Below are positions 5,109 to 7,135 of a stretch of 7,135 nucleotides of DNA, piece after piece. The translations under genes and the position numbers were made by a program. Position 1 is the first letter of the stretch. Each line of letters begins with the position of its first letter. Location: the NCBI GenBank assembly GCA_013361975.1, contig JABFXB010000485.1:1-7135 (forward strand). The letters are read 5' to 3'. The notes beneath the pieces are model-generated. The model saw nothing but the letters and a program-made list of their open reading frames with translations. It did not search any database and was not told the DNA's origin. The stretch comes from Dermatophilaceae bacterium. Lineage in GTDB: Bacteria; Actinomycetota; Actinomycetes; Actinomycetales; Dermatophilaceae.

Positions 5109-6674
5109 TCACGGTCGGTCGCTGACCTCCGCGTCGTCCTCCGTGGGGGCGGCCACGGCGCCGAGCTCGCCCGTGTCGGAGAGCACGGGCGCCGACGACA
5201 GGCTGGCATCGGGCACGGGGTCGGCGGGCAGCGTCGCGCCGGCGGCCGGCCGGGGCCGGACGCCCTGCGAGCGCGCCACGAGCAGGCCGGCGAAGTACGT
5301 GCCGAGCGACACCCCGGCGGCGAGCCCGAGGCCCAGGCCGAAGGCCTGGACGAGGGTCGGGACCCCGACCGCGAAACCGTTGCCGTCGGGGTTGGTGACC
5401 AGCTGGGAGATGCCCTCGTAGGCCATGCGGCCCGGCAGCAGCGGCACGATCGCGGCGGTGGTGACGGCGAGCGCCGAGATGGTGAGGCGCTTGGCGACGA
5501 GCCGCGACGCGAAGCCCACGACGAGCGCCGCCATCGCCGACCCGGTGACGGCGCCGAGCTGCAGCGCGCGCTCGCCGAGGGCGAGGATCGCCCAGCCGAG
5601 CCCGCCTGCGATCCCGGCCACGGCGACGGCCCGGCCACTCGCGTACGACATGACGGCGAAGGCGACGGAGATGACGACGGCGCAGACGATCTGCACGGCC
5701 ACATTGTCGGTGAGCAGGGTCTGCGAGCTGATCGCGATCGGGTAGTCGAGGCGCTTGCCGAGGGACAGCACGATCGAGATGCCGACCGCGATGCCCAGCG
5801 AGAGGACGACGACCTCGAAGGCACGAGCGCCGGCCGTGACGTAGTAGCCCTCGAGGGCATCCTCCGCGGCGCCGACGACCGAGAGCCCCGCGAGGAGCAG
5901 CACGATGCCGGAGGCCACGACCAGTGACGGCGACACCTTGCCGAAGAAGGTGAAGCCCGCCGACTGCGCGACGACGACGAGCGTGGCGACGGCCGTCGGG
6001 ATGGCCGCCGCGACGATCTGGGCGAAGAACGCCGCGACGCCGGCGCCGGTCAGCCAGCCCAGCACCCGCCCCACGATCGTGGCCGTGACGAAGCTGAGGG
6101 CGACGATGAAGACCCCGGCACCCACGAGCGCCGCGGCACCGGCCGCCAGCGCGCCACCGGCGACGGCCACGAGCCAGCGGCGGTACGGGTGCGGGGCGGT
6201 GATCACGGCGTCGAAGCGCACCCGTGCCTCCTCGACGGGCACCGGGTCCTGCGACAGGTCGACGATGAGCCCGCGCAGCCGCTCGAGGCGGGTGTAGTCC
6301 TGCACGCGGAAGCGCACGATGCGCAGCACGGTGATCGGGTCGGCGTTCGGGCCGCGGTGGTAGGAGACGGTGACCGACGTGTAGGTGACGTCGACGTGCA
6401 CCGAGCTGAGGCCGTACGCCTTCGTCAGGGTGAGCACGGTCGCCGTGACGTCCGCGGCCGCCGCCCCCGTCGCGATCATCGCGACACCGGCCCGCATCGC
6501 GAGGTCGATGACGGCCAGGGCCGTGTGCGCATCGACCCCGTCAGGGGTGGTCCAGATCGGGATCTCGTCGGTCGGTGGCCCACTCGGTCTCATCGCCCGT
6601 CGCGTGCTGGCGCGCAGCGACGGGAGCGTGCGATGGGCGGTGGTCGGCCGGGACGTTCGCTCGGTGGGGGCCAC
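5109..6674 (-). CDS. ThrE-type threonine/serine exporter family membrane protein
   Basis: A protein of 521 residues if started at the GTG at 6674 (494 from the ATG at 6593). After a basic tail, the soluble N-terminal ThrE domain carries ATGAAAADVTATV (68-80) and HVDVTYTSVTVSYHRG (93-108), both family signatures. From about residue 167 there are roughly ten hydrophobic helices, including GAAEDALEGYYVTAGARAFE (268-287) and LLPGRMAYEG (412-421), followed by an acidic Ala/Pro tail from about 468. This is the single-chain actinobacterial form, in which both halves (DUF1212 and DUF3815 types) are fused. It is expected to export threonine and serine by proton motive force, judging from Corynebacterium ThrE. 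I prefer the GTG because TACAGT lies exactly six bases upstream and third positions in the extra 26 codons remain mostly G/C. It is divergent from the aminopeptidase gene and followed by a hairpin. Confidence 0.88.
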   Translation of the reverse strand: MAPTERTSRPTTAHRTLPSLRASTRRAMRPSGPPTDEIPIWTTPDGVDAHTALAVIDLAMRAGVAMIATGAAAADVTATVLTLTKAYGLSSVHVDVTYTSVTVSYHRGPNADPITVLRIVRFRVQDYTRLERLRGLIVDLSQDPVPVEEARVRFDAVITAPHPYRRWLVAVAGGALAAGAAALVGAGVFIVALSFVTATIVGRVLGWLTGAGVAAFFAQIVAAAIPTAVATLVVVAQSAGFTFFGKVSPSLVVASGIVLLLAGLSVVGAAEDALEGYYVTAGARAFEVVVLSLGIAVGISIVLSLGKRLDYPIAISSQTLLTDNVAVQIVCAVVISVAFAVMSYASGRAVAVAGIAGGLGWAILALGERALQLGAVTGSAMAALVVGFASRLVAKRLTISALAVTTAAIVPLLPGRMAYEGISQLVTNPDGNGFAVGVPTLVQAFGLGLGLAAGVSLGTYFAGLLVARSQGVRPRPAAGATLPADPVPDASLSSAPVLSDTGELGAVAAPTEDDAEVSDRP

Positions 6675-6680
6675 CCCCAG

Positions 6681-6686
6681 ACTGTA
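6681..6686 (-). promoter_or_regulatory. -10-like hexamer of a probable leaderless promoter for the ThrE-type gene
   Basis: Minus-strand TACAGT, then six bases (CTGGGG), then the GTG at 6674. The hexamer overlaps the CGGCATAC copy at 6684-6691 (CGGCATACAGT), so a protein binding the octamer would block the promoter. A short GC hairpin (6665-6670 with 6674-6679) covers the start codon. Confidence 0.45.
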
Positions 6687-6777
6687 TGCCGCCGGCTTCC
6701 GGCCGGAGGTACCCCCGAGGGGTCTGCGGGTGGGTGCCCTACGGTCCGTCGGGCACCCACCCGCACGGACGGCATAC
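6684..6777. repeat. Inverted pair of CGGCATAC octamers flanking the divergent intergenic region
   Basis: GTATGCCG at 6684-6691 and CGGCATAC at 6770-6777 face each other across 78 bases between the divergent ThrE-type and aminopeptidase genes. One copy overlaps the exporter's -10; the other lies about 40 bases upstream of the aminopeptidase -10. The placement suits shared regulation of both promoters. Confidence 0.45.
6725..6765. repeat. Perfect 15-bp inverted repeat between divergent promoters
   Basis: Bases 6725-6739 pair with 6751-6765 without mismatch, with an 11-base loop that itself contains a short palindrome (ACGG-T-CCGT). It is upstream of both divergent genes, so it is not a terminator for either; an operator or supercoil-extruded cruciform is more likely. 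Smaller inverted repeats lie beside it at 6665-6679 and 6711-6723. Confidence 0.6.
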
Positions 6778-6815
6778 GCCCGGAAACCCGGTTCGGCGGC
6801 CCTCTGGCTTCGTGA

Positions 6816-6821
6816 CACGAT
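6816..6821 (+). promoter_or_regulatory. -10-like hexamer before the aminopeptidase gene
   Basis: CACGAT, six bases (GGCCGG), then GTG at 6828. It differs from TANNNT only at the first base. A possible but weak -35 (TTCGGC, 6792-6797) lies 18 bases upstream. No Shine-Dalgarno is present. An ATG at 6820 opens only a three-codon frame ending TGA over the real start (TGATG). Confidence 0.35.
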
Positions 6822-6827
6822 GGCCGG

Positions 6828-7135
6828 GTGATGAGTGAAGAGCAGAAGGCCTCTCCGAGCCGCAAGCGCCCCACGACCGACGAGTTCCGGGCGTTCGTCG
6901 CGACCGGCTGGGCGCCCCGCAGCACCGAGGTGACCCCTCGTGCCGAGGTCGCCGACCATGCCGCACGTCGCCGCGAGGCCGTCAGCGCGGCCTTCCCGGG
7001 CGAGCGCCTCGTCGTGCCCGCCGGCGGCCTCAAGGTGCGCAGCAACGACACCGACTACGTCTTCCGCCCGCACAGCGCCTTCGCGCACCTCACCGGCCTC
7101 GGCAGCGACCGCGAGCCCGACGCCGTGCTCGTCCT
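6828..7135 (+). CDS. Aminopeptidase P family metalloprotease, N-terminal part (cut by window edge)
   Basis: The first 102 codons of a gene that runs past the right edge. After a charged tail of about 55 residues comes a segment typical of the aminopeptidase P N-terminal (AMP_N) domain: RLVVPAGGLKVRSNDTDYVF at residues 60-79, followed by RPHSAFAHLTGLGSDREPDA. This parallels the N-terminal domain of E. coli PepP, in which a Tyr-Arg-x-x-Ser-x-Phe segment leads into the Thr-Gly pair. The complete enzyme would remove N-terminal residues preceding proline using a dinuclear manganese site in the C-terminal pita-bread domain, which is not in the window. The start could be GTG 6828, favoured by the six-base spacing from CACGAT, or ATG 6831 immediately after. 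It is transcribed divergently from the exporter. Confidence 0.85.
   Translation, partial: MMSEEQKASPSRKRPTTDEFRAFVATGWAPRSTEVTPRAEVADHAARRREAVSAAFPGERLVVPAGGLKVRSNDTDYVFRPHSAFAHLTGLGSDREPDAVLV

Noticed and set aside
3571..5421. Long plus-strand open frame of about 616 codons
   Set aside because: It runs antisense across three clear minus-strand genes, both intergenic regions and palindrome copy 2, with Ser/Arg/Thr-rich low-complexity translation and no domain.
4445..5860. Minus-strand frame of about 471 codons over the ThrE-type and MaoC genes
   Set aside because: It is out of frame with two well-supported proteins; the Pro/Ser/Arg-rich translation is a shadow.

Overview
The window is a very GC-rich stretch of chromosome from an actinobacterium. 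The evidence is near-total G/C in third codon positions, frequent GTG starts, apparently leaderless promoters, and a protein of the mycothiol-dependent maleylpyruvate isomerase family (mycothiol is an actinobacterial thiol). I lean towards the Intrasporangiaceae (Janibacter, Knoellia and relatives), but only from general resemblance. No rRNA, tRNA, CRISPR array or classical insertion sequence was seen, and no gene-free stretch exceeds 300 bases.

Layout, right to left, because almost everything is on the minus strand. At the right edge an aminopeptidase P-type gene starts on the plus strand and runs out of the window. It is divergent from a ThrE-type threonine/serine exporter across about 150 bases rich in inverted repeats. 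A strong hairpin follows the exporter's stop codon. Next comes a MaoC-type (hot-dog) dehydratase with the only textbook Shine-Dalgarno sequence in the window. After it lies a lower-GC gene encoding an AbiEi-like winged-helix domain joined to a DUF559-like nuclease domain, bracketed by two long, nearly perfect palindromes of one repeat family. Then come a PHP-domain phosphoesterase and a MarC membrane protein (4-base overlap, GTGA). A stand-alone RecB-like nuclease with a probable 4Fe-4S cluster and a DinB/maleylpyruvate-isomerase-fold protein follow (8-base overlap). Possibly the start of one more gene lies at the left edge.

Most of these genes are ordinary accessory housekeeping functions: export, CoA-thioester metabolism, nucleotide phosphatase and DNA repair. 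They form short coupled pairs rather than one pathway.

Three things stand out. (1) The nuclease-like gene sits between two hairpin elements of 69 and 73 bases. Their asymmetric cores are exact reverse complements, and their arms differ at two positions, each compensated on the other arm. This resembles a gene carried with its own inverted palindromic ends and is the best candidate for an undescribed system here. (2) The octamer CGGCATAC occurs eight times, and every ATA or TAT trinucleotide I could find in the window lies inside it. Six of the eight copies form inverted pairs, one of them inside the PHP coding sequence, where it coincides with two rare codons. (3) Five genes share a -10-like hexamer exactly six bases before the start codon, which implies leaderless mRNAs and helps choose the starts.
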